Notes: generated from the sequence alone by a model not told the origin. DNA of 64,000 bases from Vibrio navarrensis (GCF_015767675.1 NZ_CP065217.1:3100001-3164000), one strand, 5' to 3'. Positions 16,986-28,470 are shown, numbered from the stretch's first letter. Numbers and translations are program-made.

Positions 16986-19808
16986 ATGGACAAGATAGAA
17001 GTTCGCGGAGCACGTACTCATAACCTAAAAAATATCAATCTCACCATTCCCCGAGACAAATTGATCGTGATTACTGGCTTATCCGGTTCGGGTAAGTCGT
17101 CCCTCGCGTTTGATACCCTCTACGCCGAAGGGCAGCGACGTTACGTGGAATCGCTCTCGGCTTACGCGCGCCAGTTCTTATCTCTGATGGAAAAGCCGGA
17201 TGTGGACCACATCGAAGGGCTTTCGCCAGCGATCTCCATCGAGCAGAAATCCACTTCGCATAACCCGCGCTCCACCGTCGGTACCATCACCGAAGTGTAT
17301 GATTACCTGCGTCTGTTGTACGCGCGTGTTGGTGAACCTCGCTGCCCTGAGCATAAAGTGCCGCTTTCAGCGCAAACCGTGAGTCAAATGGTCGACAAGG
17401 TGCTGGAGATGCCCGAAGGCAGCAAAATGATGTTGCTGGCACCGATCGTCAAAGAGCGCAAAGGCGAGCACGTGAAAACGCTGGAAAACCTCGCCGCGCA
17501 AGGCTTTATTCGCGCTCGTATCGATGGCGAAACGTGCGACTTGTCCGATCCACCCACACTCGAACTACACAAGAAACACACCATTGAAGTGATCGTCGAT
17601 CGCTTTAAAGTGCGCGCCGATCTGCAACAGCGTCTGGCAGAATCGTTTGAAACGGCACTAGAGCTCTCCGGCGGTATTGTGGTTGTGGCTCCTATGGAAG
17701 GTGAAGGCGAAGAGATCGTCTTTTCGGCCAACTTTGCCTGTCCACACTGTGGTTACAGCATGCAAGAGCTAGAGCCCCGCCTGTTCTCTTTTAACAACCC
17801 GGCTGGCGCTTGTGGCACTTGTGACGGTTTGGGAGTGCAGCAATATTTTGATCCGGACCGAGTGATCCAAGATGCCAATCTCAGTCTGGCACAAGGCGCG
17901 ATTCGCGGCTGGGATCAAAAAAACTATTACTACTATCAGATGCTCACTTCGCTGGCCGAACATTATGGTTTTGATCTACATGTGCCGTTCAACACTTTGC
18001 CGAAAAAGATCCAAGAGATCATTCTCAAAGGCTCGGGCCGTGCTGAAGTGGAGTTCAAATACATCAATGATCGCGGTGATATTCGCGTTAAACGTCACCC
18101 GTTTGAAGGTATTCTCAATACTCTGGAGAGACGCTACCGCGATACCGAATCCAACTCGGTGCGCGAAGAGTTAGTCAAATACATTTCGACCAAACCGTGT
18201 GCCAGTTGTGGTGGTACTCGCTTGCGTTTAGAAGCGCGCAACGTGTTCATCAACGACACCACCTTGCCGCAGATTGTCGAACTCAGCATCGCCGATGCAT
18301 TGGCGTTTTTTGCCAACCTCAAGCTGGAAGGGCAACGCGCGCAGATCGCGGAAAAAGTGATGAAGGAGATCAACGACCGCTTGCAGTTTTTGGTCAATGT
18401 CGGCCTCAATTATCTCAACTTGTCGCGTAGCGCTGAAACCCTCTCAGGCGGTGAGGCGCAGCGCATCCGCTTGGCAAGCCAAATTGGTGCAGGTTTGGTG
18501 GGGGTGATGTACGTGCTCGATGAGCCCTCCATCGGTCTGCATCAGCGCGACAACGAACGGTTGCTGAAAACGCTCAATCACCTGCGCGATTTAGGTAACA
18601 CCGTCTTAGTGGTTGAGCATGATGAGGATGCGATCCGCATGGCCGACTACGTAATTGACATCGGTCCGGGAGCCGGGGTACACGGCGGGCAGATCGTCGC
18701 CGAGGGCAGCGTTGAGGAGATCATCGCCAATCCAGATTCACTGACGGGTCAATACCTGAGCGGCGTGAAAGAGATCGCCGTACCACGTGAACGCACCTCG
18801 TACGATGCGAACAAAACCGTCGAGTTGATCGGCGCGAGTGGCAACAACCTGAAAAACGTCAACCTCTCAGTGCCCGTGGGTTTGTTTAGTTGCATCACTG
18901 GCGTATCCGGTTCTGGCAAGTCGACACTGATCAACGATACCTTCTTTAAAATCGCCCACACTGCACTCAATGGCGCCACCACCGCTCAACCCGCGCCGTA
19001 TAAAAGCATTAAAGGGCTGGAGCATTTTGATAAGGTGATTGATATCGACCAGAGCCCGATTGGTCGCACGCCGCGCTCGAACCCGGCCACTTATACGGGC
19101 ATTTTTACCCCGATCCGCGAGCTGTTCTCGGGTACGCAAGAGTCTCGTTCACGGGGTTACAAGCCCGGGCGCTTTAGTTTCAACGTACGTGGCGGTCGCT
19201 GTGAAGCCTGTCAGGGCGATGGCGTGATCAAAGTCGAGATGCACTTTTTACCCGATGTGTACGTGCCGTGTGATGTGTGTAAAGGCAAACGGTATAACCG
19301 CGAAACACTGGAAGTGCGCTATAAAGGCAAATCGATTGACGAAGTGCTAGAAATGACGGTCGAAGACGCACGCGAGTTCTTTGAACCCGTTCCGGTGATT
19401 GCGCGTAAATTGCAAACCTTGATGGATGTCGGCCTCTCCTACATTCGCCTTGGTCAAGCGGCGACTACGCTCTCCGGCGGTGAAGCGCAGCGGGTGAAAC
19501 TGGCGCGTGAACTGTCCAAACGCGACACCGGTAAGACCTTGTATATTTTGGATGAACCGACCACGGGTCTGCATTTTCACGATATCCAACAATTGCTTAC
19601 GGTTTTGCATCGCCTGCGCGATCACGGCAATACGGTGGTGGTAATTGAGCACAACTTGGATGTGATTAAAACCGCTGACTGGATCATCGACCTTGGTCCT
19701 GAGGGCGGACAAGGCGGCGGCGAGATCATTGCCCAAGGCACGCCGGAAGATGTGGCCTTGGTCGAAGGTTCGCACACTGCGCGCTTCCTTAAGCCTATGT
19801 TGAACTAG
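16986..19808 (+). CDS. uvrA: Excinuclease ABC subunit A
   Basis: A 940-residue UvrA, equal in length to the E. coli protein. It has two ABC ATPase halves with Walker [10 protein letters not shown] (about 32-40) and GVSGSGKST (about 640-648) and two LSGGEAQR signatures. The zinc fingers CPHC...CGTC and CEAC...CDVC are both intact. It scans DNA for bulky lesions with UvrB in nucleotide excision repair. The conserved start [16 protein letters not shown] selects the ATG at 16986 over a TTG two codons upstream. A LexA box precedes it. Confidence 0.98.
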   Translation: MDKIEVRGARTHNLKNINLTIPRDKLIVITGLSGSGKSSLAFDTLYAEGQRRYVESLSAYARQFLSLMEKPDVDHIEGLSPAISIEQKSTSHNPRSTVGTITEVYDYLRLLYARVGEPRCPEHKVPLSAQTVSQMVDKVLEMPEGSKMMLLAPIVKERKGEHVKTLENLAAQGFIRARIDGETCDLSDPPTLELHKKHTIEVIVDRFKVRADLQQRLAESFETALELSGGIVVVAPMEGEGEEIVFSANFACPHCGYSMQELEPRLFSFNNPAGACGTCDGLGVQQYFDPDRVIQDANLSLAQGAIRGWDQKNYYYYQMLTSLAEHYGFDLHVPFNTLPKKIQEIILKGSGRAEVEFKYINDRGDIRVKRHPFEGILNTLERRYRDTESNSVREELVKYISTKPCASCGGTRLRLEARNVFINDTTLPQIVELSIADALAFFANLKLEGQRAQIAEKVMKEINDRLQFLVNVGLNYLNLSRSAETLSGGEAQRIRLASQIGAGLVGVMYVLDEPSIGLHQRDNERLLKTLNHLRDLGNTVLVVEHDEDAIRMADYVIDIGPGAGVHGGQIVAEGSVEEIIANPDSLTGQYLSGVKEIAVPRERTSYDANKTVELIGASGNNLKNVNLSVPVGLFSCITGVSGSGKSTLINDTFFKIAHTALNGATTAQPAPYKSIKGLEHFDKVIDIDQSPIGRTPRSNPATYTGIFTPIRELFSGTQESRSRGYKPGRFSFNVRGGRCEACQGDGVIKVEMHFLPDVYVPCDVCKGKRYNRETLEVRYKGKSIDEVLEMTVEDAREFFEPVPVIARKLQTLMDVGLSYIRLGQAATTLSGGEAQRVKLARELSKRDTGKTLYILDEPTTGLHFHDIQQLLTVLHRLRDHGNTVVVIEHNLDVIKTADWIIDLGPEGGQGGGEIIAQGTPEDVALVEGSHTARFLKPMLN

Positions 19809-19825
19809 AAAAAACAGGTAAAGTG

Positions 19826-19852
19826 ATGAAACCAGCTGCGTGCTGGTTTCAT
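19826..19852 (+). terminator. Hairpin between uvrA and pglL
   Basis: A perfect 11-bp stem ATGAAACCAGC / GCTGGTTTCAT with loop TGCGT, starting 17 bases after the uvrA stop. The tail TGTTTACA is only mildly T-rich, so termination may be partial. It also argues against a pglL start inside this hairpin. Confidence 0.65.
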
Positions 19853-19876
19853 TGTTTACAATTACAGAAAACGTTT

Positions 19877-21649
19877 ATGGCAACCATACATGTAAGTGGA
19901 ACTCAGCTCGACCAGCCACCCGCCCGTATTCCGTTGAACAGAAAGTTTCTCGCGGCGATGGCGGCAGTGTTTCTGGTGGCGATGCACTTTTTTATGCCCA
20001 ATCCCGGTGGTTCTGGGTTGGCGCTGTCGTTTAATCCAACCACTTGGATAGCCTTTTCGGTCGCCTTCGGTATCGGCTGCTACCATCTCGCCGGCAATCA
20101 GGCGCTGCGCTATTCCAAGTTGACCATCGGCTTACTGGTCAGTTGCGTAATCCTCTCTATCCCGCTGTTTTATTCCGGGACCAATTACGAACTCTCGCTC
20201 GGACGCATGCTGGGTTTGTGGGCGGGGGTGGCGTTTTTTATCCTGCTGCAACAGTTCAGCTTTAGTAATAAACATAAGCAGAGACTGCTGTGGCTGGTGG
20301 TGCTGGCGGTGGTGATTGAAGCTTGTCTGGGTTACTACCAGTATCTGTGGCTCAAAGCGGACAACTGGATGGGCTACGACACGCTCTCCAATCGCCCTTA
20401 CGGCATCTTCCAGCAACCGAATGTGATGGCCAGCTTTCTTGCGACAGGGTTGGTGATCTCGGGCTATTTGCTGGCAAGACAACCACACAAATACAACAAG
20501 CATTTGAGCGAGATAACCTTGCTCTACCTTGTGCCGCTCTTCACCGTACCACTGATTGTAGTGCTGGCGTCTCGCACTGGGTGGTTAGCGGCGTTATTAG
20601 GCGTGTTGCTGCTGCTCCCTTACCTCTACCGCTTTGGCACAAAAATTCGCTTTTGGGGTTGGCTCATCGCCGTCATTGCTGGGTTGGTGTTGGCCAGTGC
20701 GATGCTCAATAACGTCAATCCCGATGGTGACAGCCTCGCTGCACGCAAAGCCAATCTCGACTCAGCGCGCGAATACACCTTTCCGCAAACACTGGATATG
20801 CTGATAGAAAAACCGTTTACCGGTTACGGCTACGGCAACTTTGAATCCGCATACACCTTGTATACCGCAAGGCAGCACTTGCTTAATCACAATTATCCCG
20901 CTGGCTTACCAGCCATGGATCACCCGCACAATGAGCTGCTTTATTGGGGCGTCGAGGGGGGAATCATCCCGCTGATTGGGATTTTGCTGGCGGCCTTATT
21001 AGTGCTTAACCGCATTATGAACACCAAGAAAGGCACACGTTTGGCGGTGTTCGCGCTGTTTGTGCCCATTGTGCTGCACAGTCAACTGGAGTATCCCTTC
21101 TACCATTCAGCGATACACTGGCTAACCTTCATCATTTTGCTCTACTGGATTGATCAGCGCGCGACGCGGATGAAGTCGGTCTCTTTTAGTGTTATCAGCA
21201 AAACCGTCTTACGAGTGATGAGCTTGGTGGTGCCGATCCTCACGGCGTTTTATATGTTGAGCGCCCTGCACACCAACTATGTCCTGACCCAATTTGAAAC
21301 CACACGACCACTTGACCCAGATCGGCTCAAGCAAGTGACCAATCCTGTGGTGTGGAAAGATCGCTTCGATTGGGATGTGTACAGCACCTATCTCAACATT
21401 GGCTTAGCCACTCAAGATGCGGCGTTAATCCAACCATATATAGACTGGTCGTTGGAGATCATCCAGAGCAAGCCGCGCCCGGCATTTTACTCCAATCTGA
21501 TCCTCGCTTACCAAGGATTGGGGGATCTTAGTAAGGCCGAACAAGTGCGCGCCGAAGCGGAGTTTCTCTTTCCCAAGCACGACTTTACTCAAGTGCAGTA
21601 TCAACCGCCCTCGAGTGCACGCTCGGCCACGGTTTCTGCGGGCCAATAA
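19877..21649 (+). CDS. pglL: PglL-family protein O-oligosaccharyltransferase
   Basis: A 590-residue polytopic membrane protein with about 12 segments. The PglL_A motif NRPYGIFQQPNVMAS (172-186) and the Wzy_C motif DHPHNELLYWGVEGG (348-362, with the key His) are both present, followed by a C-terminal periplasmic domain. Such enzymes move a lipid-linked glycan en bloc onto Ser or Thr of periplasmic proteins, often pilins. In Vibrio this gene sits behind uvrA. An O-antigen ligase (WaaL) is the alternative, but the QPN..AS motif and length favour PglL. A start at 19825 is rejected because it lies in the terminator hairpin. Confidence 0.88.
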   Translation: MATIHVSGTQLDQPPARIPLNRKFLAAMAAVFLVAMHFFMPNPGGSGLALSFNPTTWIAFSVAFGIGCYHLAGNQALRYSKLTIGLLVSCVILSIPLFYSGTNYELSLGRMLGLWAGVAFFILLQQFSFSNKHKQRLLWLVVLAVVIEACLGYYQYLWLKADNWMGYDTLSNRPYGIFQQPNVMASFLATGLVISGYLLARQPHKYNKHLSEITLLYLVPLFTVPLIVVLASRTGWLAALLGVLLLLPYLYRFGTKIRFWGWLIAVIAGLVLASAMLNNVNPDGDSLAARKANLDSAREYTFPQTLDMLIEKPFTGYGYGNFESAYTLYTARQHLLNHNYPAGLPAMDHPHNELLYWGVEGGIIPLIGILLAALLVLNRIMNTKKGTRLAVFALFVPIVLHSQLEYPFYHSAIHWLTFIILLYWIDQRATRMKSVSFSVISKTVLRVMSLVVPILTAFYMLSALHTNYVLTQFETTRPLDPDRLKQVTNPVVWKDRFDWDVYSTYLNIGLATQDAALIQPYIDWSLEIIQSKPRPAFYSNLILAYQGLGDLSKAEQVRAEAEFLFPKHDFTQVQYQPPSSARSATVSAGQ

Positions 21650-21656
21650 AGGCATC

Positions 21657-21690
21657 AAGCGAAGCGCATCCACGCTTCGCTTTTTTATTT
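21657..21690 (+). terminator. Terminator behind pglL
   Basis: Stem AAGCGAAGCG (21657-21666) / CGCTTCGCTT (21673-21682), loop CATCCA, then TTTTATTT. It lies between two convergent genes. Confidence 0.9.
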
Positions 21691-21707
21691 ACAACGCCCG
21701 AGCGTTG

Positions 21708-22829
21708 TTACAGCGCCAACGACTCTTCTAATGCGCGAAGGCAGAGTGCAACGTTTTCTTCTCGCGCCCCATAGCCCATCAAACCAATGCGCCATGCTTT
21801 GCCCGCCAACGCCCCTAAACCTGCGCCGATTTCTAAGTTATAGGTTTCGAGCAGATGCGAGCGTACTTTCGCTTCATCAATGCCTTCCGGTACATAGATG
21901 GCGTTGAGCTGCGGCAGACGGTGAGCCTCATCTACGACAAAGCGAAAGCCGAGTTTCTCCAGCCCGGTTTTCAGTTTGTCGTGCATCGCTCTGTGCCGTG
22001 CCCACGCATTCTCCAACCCTTCATTTTTCAGCATCAGTAGCGCTTCATGCAGTGAATAGAGGCTATTGACTGGCGCCGTGTGGTGATAGCTGCGCTTGCC
22101 TGCGCCGCTCCAATAGCCGAGTACTAAGCTTTGATCCAAAAACCAGCTTTGAATCGGCGTGGTGCGCGCTTGAATTTTTTCAATCGCGGCTTTTGAGAAG
22201 GTCAATGGCGACAATCCCGGTACGCAAGAGAGGCACTTCTGGCTGCCAGAATAGACCGCATCCAGCTGCCACTCATCCACTTTGAGCGGCACGCCACCGA
22301 GTGACGTCACGGTATCGGCAATGGTTAACAACCCATGCGCTTTGGCTAGTTTACCGAGCGCCTCGGCATCGCTCATCGCACCGGTTGAGGTTTCGGCGTG
22401 CACAAAGGCGAGGATCTTGCTGTCTGGATGCTCCACAAGCGCTTGTTTTACCTTCTCAACTGAAACGGGGCGACCCCATTCATCGTCCACCAGCACCACT
22501 TCGCCACCAGCGCGAATCACGTTTTCCCGCATCCGCTCACCAAACACGCCATTACGACAAACAATCACTTTATCGCCGGGCTCAATCAGGTTGACGAAGC
22601 AAGCTTCCATACCCGCACTGCCAGGCGCCGATACCGCGATGGTGAACTCATTTTCCGTTTGGAAAGCGTATTTGAGTAGCTGTTTTAGCTCGTCCATCAT
22701 GGCGATAAAAAGTGGGTCTAAGTGGCCGACCGTCGGGCGACTTAACGCCTGTAACACCTGCGGAGAGATGTCCGATGGCCCAGGCCCCATAAGAATTCGA
22801 CGTGGTGGATGAAAACTTTGTATCGTCAT
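21708..22829 (-). CDS. Class V aminotransferase (alanine/serine-glyoxylate type)
   Basis: A 373-residue PLP enzyme of the class V family. It opens HPPRRILMGPGPSDISPQVLQAL, the typical start of alanine-glyoxylate and serine-pyruvate aminotransferases. The PLP lysine lies in YSGSQKCLSCVPGLSPLTFS (about residue 200). The amino donor cannot be read from sequence; alanine or serine with glyoxylate is the likely pair. It is divergent from the lysC leader and convergent with pglL. Nothing suggests a functional tie to either neighbour. Confidence 0.9.
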   Translation of the reverse strand: MTIQSFHPPRRILMGPGPSDISPQVLQALSRPTVGHLDPLFIAMMDELKQLLKYAFQTENEFTIAVSAPGSAGMEACFVNLIEPGDKVIVCRNGVFGERMRENVIRAGGEVVLVDDEWGRPVSVEKVKQALVEHPDSKILAFVHAETSTGAMSDAEALGKLAKAHGLLTIADTVTSLGGVPLKVDEWQLDAVYSGSQKCLSCVPGLSPLTFSKAAIEKIQARTTPIQSWFLDQSLVLGYWSGAGKRSYHHTAPVNSLYSLHEALLMLKNEGLENAWARHRAMHDKLKTGLEKLGFRFVVDEAHRLPQLNAIYVPEGIDEAKVRSHLLETYNLEIGAGLGALAGKAWRIGLMGYGAREENVALCLRALEESLAL

Positions 22830-23002
22830 AGCGGCTCCTTGCTAAGCGTGAAAGGGTTGTTATGGACTTAGATTAGTATTGAAAGCTGAGCTTTCCACAC
22901 TAAAGCAATATTTCCGCCACGGCAATTAGCCGACTGTCTTACAGGTCTAACCAGTGTCACAGTTTTGTTAATAAAAACTTTCACTCCTGCCTGAAATAGC
23001 CG

Positions 23003-23031
23003 TTGACATTAAGTGGCGAAAAACGTTCAAT
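23003..23031 (+). promoter_or_regulatory. Sigma-70 promoter of the lysC leader
   Basis: TTGACA (23003-23008), a 17-base spacer, and TTCAAT (23026-23031). Transcription would start near 23038, immediately before the lysine riboswitch. Confidence 0.7.
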
Positions 23032-23042
23032 GTTTGAGCTTT

Positions 23043-23216
23043 ATGCAGAAGAGGAGCACTGCCCAGGCAGGTGTTTCGTGGAGCCGCAACTCCGATACGA
23101 AATACTCAGGGGGAGCAGTGCCGAGGTAGATCAAGGTTGCTGGAATTGATCTGTCGGTTGGCTTGGGTTGAGTCCCATCAACTGTCATCAGCACCGTCTG
23201 ATGAAGAGCTTCTGAG
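23043..23216 (+). promoter_or_regulatory. Lysine riboswitch (L box) of lysC
   Basis: The leader shows the L-box core in order: GCAGAAGAGGAGCAC, ...GGAGCC..., ...CAGGGGGAGCAGTGCCGAGGT, a variable arm, and the closing GAAGAGCTTCTGAGGG. P1 can form from CAGAAG (23046-23051) with CTTCTG (23209-23214). The layout matches the E. coli lysC leader. Lysine binding should lower LysC expression. The 22830-23042 stretch upstream holds only the lysC promoter and presumably the divergent aminotransferase promoter. Confidence 0.93.
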
Positions 23217-23289
23217 GGACATTCTCTGATTATTCAAACTGACCTCTTTCAATTGCTCTATCCCCTTTCCTCACCAAACAAACATCGGA

Positions 23290-23320
23290 TGTTGGGTTAC
23301 CAACGATAGTTATTTTTTAG
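23290..23320 (+). terminator. Possible expression platform of the lysine riboswitch
   Basis: A short stem GTTGG/CCAAC with loop GTTA is followed, after GATAG, by TTATTTTTT, 20 bases before the lysC start. It could be a weak intrinsic terminator controlled by the riboswitch. Control at translation is the alternative, since the leader runs straight into the ribosome-binding site GGGAG. Confidence 0.4.
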
Positions 23321-23339
23321 AAGTCGTGGGAGAAATGCC

Positions 23340-24695
23340 GTGAGCGCATTAAATGTAGCGAAATTTGGTGGAACCAGTGTGGCCAACTTTGAGGCGATGA
23401 GCCGCAGTGCCGCCGTGGTCGAAAACAATCCAGACACGCGTCTGGTAGTGAGCAGCGCCTGTTCTGGGGTGACCAACTTATTGGTTGAACTGGCCAACGG
23501 TGTACAAGCGCAAGAGCGACGCAACCAAATCCTCAGCCAACTGGCAGAGATCCACGATGCGATTCTCAATCAGTTGCAAGACGCCAGCGAAACCGCCGCC
23601 GAAGTGTACGCTCTGCTTGATACCGTGACCAGCTTAGCCGAAGCCGCTTCCATTCAAGCCAGCACCAAACTGACCGACCACTTGGTCGCCTGCGGTGAGC
23701 TGATGTCAACGCACATTCTCACTCAATTGATGAAAGAGCGCGGTTTGAATACGGTACGTTTTGATATCCGCGACGTACTGCGCACCGATAGCAACTTTGG
23801 CCGCGCAGAACCGGATGTAACGCAAATTGCCCTGCTCGCCCAAGAAAAACTGTTGCCGCTGTGCCGTGATTTTATCGTCGTGACACAAGGCTTTATTGGC
23901 TCTGACCTTGATGGCAACACCACCACGCTTGGCCGTGGGGGAAGCGACTACAGCGCCGCGCTGATTGCTGAAGGATTAAAAGCGACGGGTCTTGAGATCT
24001 GGACCGACGTCCCGGGCATCTACACCACCGATCCGCGCATCGCGCCCAAAGCGGCTCCGATCCCTGAAATCAGTTTTGCTGAAGCGTCAGAAATGGCGAA
24101 CTTCGGCGCGAAGATCCTTCATCCTTCGACGCTGGTTCCGGCGCTGCGTCATGATATTCCGGTGTTTGTTGGCTCGTCCAAAGAGCCCGAGAAGGGCGGT
24201 ACTTGGATTCGTCATGAAGCACAGAGCTCACCGCTGTTTCGTGCCTTAGCCCTGCGCTGCAACCAAACCATGGTGACGCTGCGTAGCGCCAAGATGTTCC
24301 ACGCCTACGGTTTCCTCGCCAAAGTATTTGAGATTTTGGCAAAGCACAAAATTTCCGTCGATCTGATCACCACTTCAGAAATCAGTGTTTCGCTCACGCT
24401 GGATAAAACCGACACCTCGGGCGGTGCGCCTGAGTTGCCTCAAGCGGTTCGTAGCGAGCTCGAAGAGCTGTGCAACGTGGAAGTTGAACATAACCTATGT
24501 CTGGTCGCCTTAATCGGTAACCACATGGAAACCAAAGGTTACGCCAAAGAGGTCTTCAGCACACTGGGCGATTTCAACCTGCGCATGATCTGTTACGGAG
24601 CGAGCGATCACAACCTGTGTTTCCTCGTCGATGCGCACGACTCGAAGAAAGTGATTCAAAAGCTGCACCAAGATCTGTTTGAGCAGCACAACTAA
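23340..24695 (+). CDS. lysC: Lysine-sensitive aspartokinase III
   Basis: A 451-residue monofunctional aspartokinase that phosphorylates aspartate in the first step of lysine, threonine and methionine synthesis. The N-terminal KFGGTSVAN motif and the ACT-domain pair (from about residue 305) are present; no homoserine dehydrogenase domain is fused. The start is GTG with GGGAG 8 bases ahead. An ATG-CCG-TGA triplet set (23336 region) overlaps the GTG in another frame. Control comes from the lysine riboswitch upstream, plus probable lysine feedback on the ACT domains. Confidence 0.97.
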   Translation: MSALNVAKFGGTSVANFEAMSRSAAVVENNPDTRLVVSSACSGVTNLLVELANGVQAQERRNQILSQLAEIHDAILNQLQDASETAAEVYALLDTVTSLAEAASIQASTKLTDHLVACGELMSTHILTQLMKERGLNTVRFDIRDVLRTDSNFGRAEPDVTQIALLAQEKLLPLCRDFIVVTQGFIGSDLDGNTTTLGRGGSDYSAALIAEGLKATGLEIWTDVPGIYTTDPRIAPKAAPIPEISFAEASEMANFGAKILHPSTLVPALRHDIPVFVGSSKEPEKGGTWIRHEAQSSPLFRALALRCNQTMVTLRSAKMFHAYGFLAKVFEILAKHKISVDLITTSEISVSLTLDKTDTSGGAPELPQAVRSELEELCNVEVEHNLCLVALIGNHMETKGYAKEVFSTLGDFNLRMICYGASDHNLCFLVDAHDSKKVIQKLHQDLFEQHN

Positions 24696-24709
24696 TGCTC
24701 ACCAATGTA

Positions 24710-24740
24710 AAAAGGGTTGCCTCGTGGCAACCCTTTTTTT
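24710..24740. terminator. Bidirectional terminator between lysC and metH
   Basis: A perfect 12-bp stem AAAAGGGTTGCC / GGCAACCCTTTT with loop TCGT, flanked by A and T runs. It serves both convergent genes. Confidence 0.92.
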
Positions 24741-24758
24741 CGGTCGAAAGTGTGTGGT

Positions 24759-27700
24759 TTAACCGTTGATATTCGGCCCCAGCCATTTTTCCGCTTCGAG
24801 TAGATCCCAGCCTTTGCGCTGCGCGTAGTCTTCTACCTGATCTTGCTGGATCTGTGCGATCGCAAAGTAGCGTGATTCTGGATGAGAGAAATACCAGCCC
24901 GACACGGATGCCCCCGGCCACATTGCATAGCTGCTGGTCAGTGACATACCGATCGTTTGCTCGACATTGAGCAGTTCCCATAATGCGCCTTTTTCCGTGT
25001 GCTCCGGACACGCAGGATAACCGGGTGCTGGACGAATACCTTGGTATTTCTCGCGGATCAATTCTTCATTGGATAACTTTTCATCCGGCGCATAGCCCCA
25101 AATTTCTTGCCGTACTTTCTCATGCAGATATTCGGCAAAGGCTTCTGCCAGTCGATCCGCCACCGCCTGAATCATGATCGCGTTGTAATCATCGCCCTGA
25201 GCTTTGAACTCATCAGCCAACTCACGCTCATTGATGCCGCCAGTGACCGCAAATGCACCAATCCAATCCTTTTTGCCTGAAGCTTTCGGCGCAACGTAAT
25301 CCGACAAACAGTAGTTGGCGCCTTTCGGCTTCTCGGTTTGCTGTCTTAAATTGTGCAGCACTTTGACCACTTGGCTACGCGATTCGTCGCTATACACCTC
25401 AATATCGTCACCAATGCTGGCGGCTGGGAAGAGCGCACACATGCCACTGGCTTTCATCAGCCCTTCTTGCTCAATTTTATCCAGCCAATCATTGGCATCT
25501 TTGAACAAGCGCTGCGCCTCTTCACCGACCTCTTCGTGGTCGAAAATGGTCGGGTATTTGCCCACCAGCGACCACGTCATAAAGAATGGGGTCCAGTCGA
25601 TATACTGACGCAAAACCGCCACGTCAAAATCGGCAAACACATGCACACCCGGCTTAGCCGGTGCTGGCGGCGTGTAGCTCTGCCAGTCGATCGCCGCTTT
25701 GTTGGCGCGTGCTTCTGCCAAGGTGACTGGTTTACTTCTCGGTTTCTTACGGTTGTGCTGATCGCGCACCAACTCATAATCGGCCTGCAAGCGTTCGACA
25801 AACGCCGGACGCAGTTCGTCAGACAGCAGCGAAGTACACACCCCAACCGCACGCGAAGCATTATTGACGTACACCACGGGATGAGAATAGTTCTGCTCAA
25901 TTTTGACTGCGGTGTGCGCTTTGGAGGTGGTCGCACCGCCGATCAGCAGTGGCAAATCAAAGCCCTGCCGCTCCATCTCTTTGGCCACATGCACCATTTC
26001 ATCCAAAGACGGGGTAATAAGGCCTGAGAGGCCAATGATGTCGACCTGCTTTTCTTTAGCCACTTTGAGGATCTGCTCACACGGCACCATGACGCCTAAG
26101 TCTATGATTTCGTAGTTGTTACATTGCAAAACGACGCCAACAATATTCTTGCCGATATCGTGCACGTCGCCTTTCACCGTGGCGAGCAAAATCTTGCCGT
26201 TGGTTGAACCGGACTGCTTAGATGCGTTAATAAACGGCTCTAAGTGGGCCACCGCCTGCTTCATCACCCGCGCCGATTTCACCACCTGAGGGAGGAACAT
26301 CTTGCCTTCACCAAACAGGTCACCGACCACGTTCATGCCATCCATCAACGGCCCTTCAATCACTTCCAGTGGCTTAGACGCGTTCAGCCTCGCTTCTTCG
26401 GTGTCTTCGACGATAAACTCAGTAATGCCCTTCACCAGCGCGTGTTCAAGCCGTTTAGCCACAGGCCAAGTACGCCATTCCAGCGCTGAGGCATCTTCCA
26501 CTTTGCCCACGGCATTTTCACGATACGCTTCGGCGATTTCCAACAAGCGTTCAGTGCCATCTTCACGGCGATTCAGCACCACATCTTCGACCGCTTCGCG
26601 CAGCTTCTCAGGCACGTTATCGTAAATTTCGAGCTGCCCGGCGTTGACGATCCCCATGTCCATGCCGTTTTTGAAACAGTGGTAGAGGAACACCGCATGA
26701 ATCGCTTCGCGCACATAGTTATTGCCGCGGAAAGAGAAAGAAACGTTCGACACCCCGCCAGAAATCATCGCATGCGGCAGATCGCGTTTGATGTCCGCCA
26801 CCGCATTAATAAAGTCAACCGCATAGTTATTATGCTCATCAATGCCGGTCGCGATGGCAAAAATATTCGGGTCGAAGATCACATCTTCTGGTGGAAAGCC
26901 GACTTCGTCGACCAGAATTCGATAAGCCTTGGTACAGATCTCCAGTTTGCGCTCGCGCGTGTCAGCTTGGCCCACCTCGTCAAACGCCATGACAATCACT
27001 GCCGCGCCATAACGGCGGATCAGTTTGGCCTGCTCAACAAACTTGGCCTTACCCTCTTTGAGGGAAATCGAGTTGACGATGCCTTTGCCTTGAATGCATT
27101 TCAGGCCCGCTTCAATCACTTCCCACTTCGACGAATCCACCATCACCGGCACTTTGGAAATTTCTGGCTCGGACGCACACAAGTTGAGAAAACGCACCAT
27201 ACACGCCTCGGCATCCAACATGCCTTCATCCATGTTGATGTCAATAATCTGCGCACCGTTTTCTACCTGCTCGCGGGCCACATCCAAGGCTTCATCGTAA
27301 AGCTCTTCTTTAATCAAACGCTTAAAGCGCGCAGAGCCGGTTACGTTGGTGCGTTCACCGACGTTAACAAACAAGGTATCTTTCGCTATCGTCAGAGGCT
27401 CTAGCCCGGAGAGACGACACGCCACCGGAATGTCTGGCAAGACACGCGGCGCGACCCCTTCAACCGCCAGCGCCATATGGCGAATGTGTTCTGGCGTGGT
27501 ACCACAGCAGCCACCAACGAGGTTGATAAAACCGCTTTGAGCCCACTCTTTGACGTGCACCGCCATCTCCTGCGGCGAGAGATCGTATTCACCAAACGCG
27601 TTTGGCAAACCCGCATTCGGGTGGGTAGAGACGTACGTTTCTGAGATACGTGATAGCTCTTCAACATACGGACGCAGTTCGTCAGGGCCTAAAGCGCAGT

Positions 27701-28439
27701 TCAAACCAAACGAGATAGGTCTCACATGGCGCAACGCGTTGTAGAAGGCTTCGGTCGTTTGCCCAGAGAGTGTGCGCCCGGAAGCATCGGTAATGGTGCC
27801 GGAGATCATCACAGGTAAGCTGATGCCAAGTTCCTCGAACACGGAATCGACGGCAAACGCGCACGCTTTCGCATTCAAGGTATCAAAAATGGTTTCAATC
27901 AGAATGAGATCGGATCCGCCACGGATCAGCGCACGAGTCGATTCCGAATACGCTTGCACCAAAGCATCAAAAGTGACATTGCGGTAGCCCGGATCGTTCA
28001 CATCGGGAGAAATAGAACAAGTACGGTTGGTTGGACCGAGCACCCCAGCCACATAGCGTGGTTTTTGCGGATTTTTAGCGGTCCACTCGTCCGCCACTTC
28101 ACGAGCCAGTTTAGCTGCAGCGAAGTTAATTTCTTCGCTTAAGCTTTCCATTTCGTAGTCCGCCATGGCAATGGTGGTGGCGTTAAAAGTGTTGGTTTCG
28201 AGAATATCGGCACCCGCTTCCAAGTAAGCGCAGTGAATTTCTTTGATCAACTGAGGCTGGGTTAACACCAGCAAGTCATTGTTGCCTTTGAGATCACAGT
28301 GCCAATTTGCGAAACGCTCACCACGATAGTCTTGCTCTTGCAACTTGTAACCTTGGATCATGGTTCCCATACCACCATCAATCAATAAGATACGTTGCTT
28401 TAGTTGCGCTTCAATCTGCTCTCTAATATTACTTCCCAC
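24759..28439 (-). CDS. metH: Cobalamin-dependent methionine synthase
   Basis: A 1226-residue four-module enzyme, one residue shorter than E. coli MetH. The homocysteine module carries Cys residues at [11 protein letters not shown] and [10 protein letters not shown]. The folate module follows, then the cobalamin module with GDVHDIGKN (about 760), and the reactivation module with [12 protein letters not shown]. It methylates homocysteine using methyltetrahydrofolate and B12 in the cytoplasm. The start [16 protein letters not shown] agrees with the family. A MetJ-type operator lies 51-66 bases upstream and overlaps a likely -35 box. Confidence 0.98.
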   Translation of the reverse strand: MGSNIREQIEAQLKQRILLIDGGMGTMIQGYKLQEQDYRGERFANWHCDLKGNNDLLVLTQPQLIKEIHCAYLEAGADILETNTFNATTIAMADYEMESLSEEINFAAAKLAREVADEWTAKNPQKPRYVAGVLGPTNRTCSISPDVNDPGYRNVTFDALVQAYSESTRALIRGGSDLILIETIFDTLNAKACAFAVDSVFEELGISLPVMISGTITDASGRTLSGQTTEAFYNALRHVRPISFGLNCALGPDELRPYVEELSRISETYVSTHPNAGLPNAFGEYDLSPQEMAVHVKEWAQSGFINLVGGCCGTTPEHIRHMALAVEGVAPRVLPDIPVACRLSGLEPLTIAKDTLFVNVGERTNVTGSARFKRLIKEELYDEALDVAREQVENGAQIIDINMDEGMLDAEACMVRFLNLCASEPEISKVPVMVDSSKWEVIEAGLKCIQGKGIVNSISLKEGKAKFVEQAKLIRRYGAAVIVMAFDEVGQADTRERKLEICTKAYRILVDEVGFPPEDVIFDPNIFAIATGIDEHNNYAVDFINAVADIKRDLPHAMISGGVSNVSFSFRGNNYVREAIHAVFLYHCFKNGMDMGIVNAGQLEIYDNVPEKLREAVEDVVLNRREDGTERLLEIAEAYRENAVGKVEDASALEWRTWPVAKRLEHALVKGITEFIVEDTEEARLNASKPLEVIEGPLMDGMNVVGDLFGEGKMFLPQVVKSARVMKQAVAHLEPFINASKQSGSTNGKILLATVKGDVHDIGKNIVGVVLQCNNYEIIDLGVMVPCEQILKVAKEKQVDIIGLSGLITPSLDEMVHVAKEMERQGFDLPLLIGGATTSKAHTAVKIEQNYSHPVVYVNNASRAVGVCTSLLSDELRPAFVERLQADYELVRDQHNRKKPRSKPVTLAEARANKAAIDWQSYTPPAPAKPGVHVFADFDVAVLRQYIDWTPFFMTWSLVGKYPTIFDHEEVGEEAQRLFKDANDWLDKIEQEGLMKASGMCALFPAASIGDDIEVYSDESRSQVVKVLHNLRQQTEKPKGANYCLSDYVAPKASGKKDWIGAFAVTGGINERELADEFKAQGDDYNAIMIQAVADRLAEAFAEYLHEKVRQEIWGYAPDEKLSNEELIREKYQGIRPAPGYPACPEHTEKGALWELLNVEQTIGMSLTSSYAMWPGASVSGWYFSHPESRYFAIAQIQQDQVEDYAQRKGWDLLEAEKWLGPNING

Positions 28440-28470
28440 GATAACGCCTCATTCCTTTCATTATTAGGAC

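Noticed and set aside
19823..19876. An earlier start for pglL
   Set aside because: It would place the start inside a perfect hairpin right behind uvrA and add a non-conserved leader.
26679..27404. A 241-codon open frame on the plus strand
   Set aside because: It is antisense to metH, with no recognisable domain; metH is intact over the same bases.
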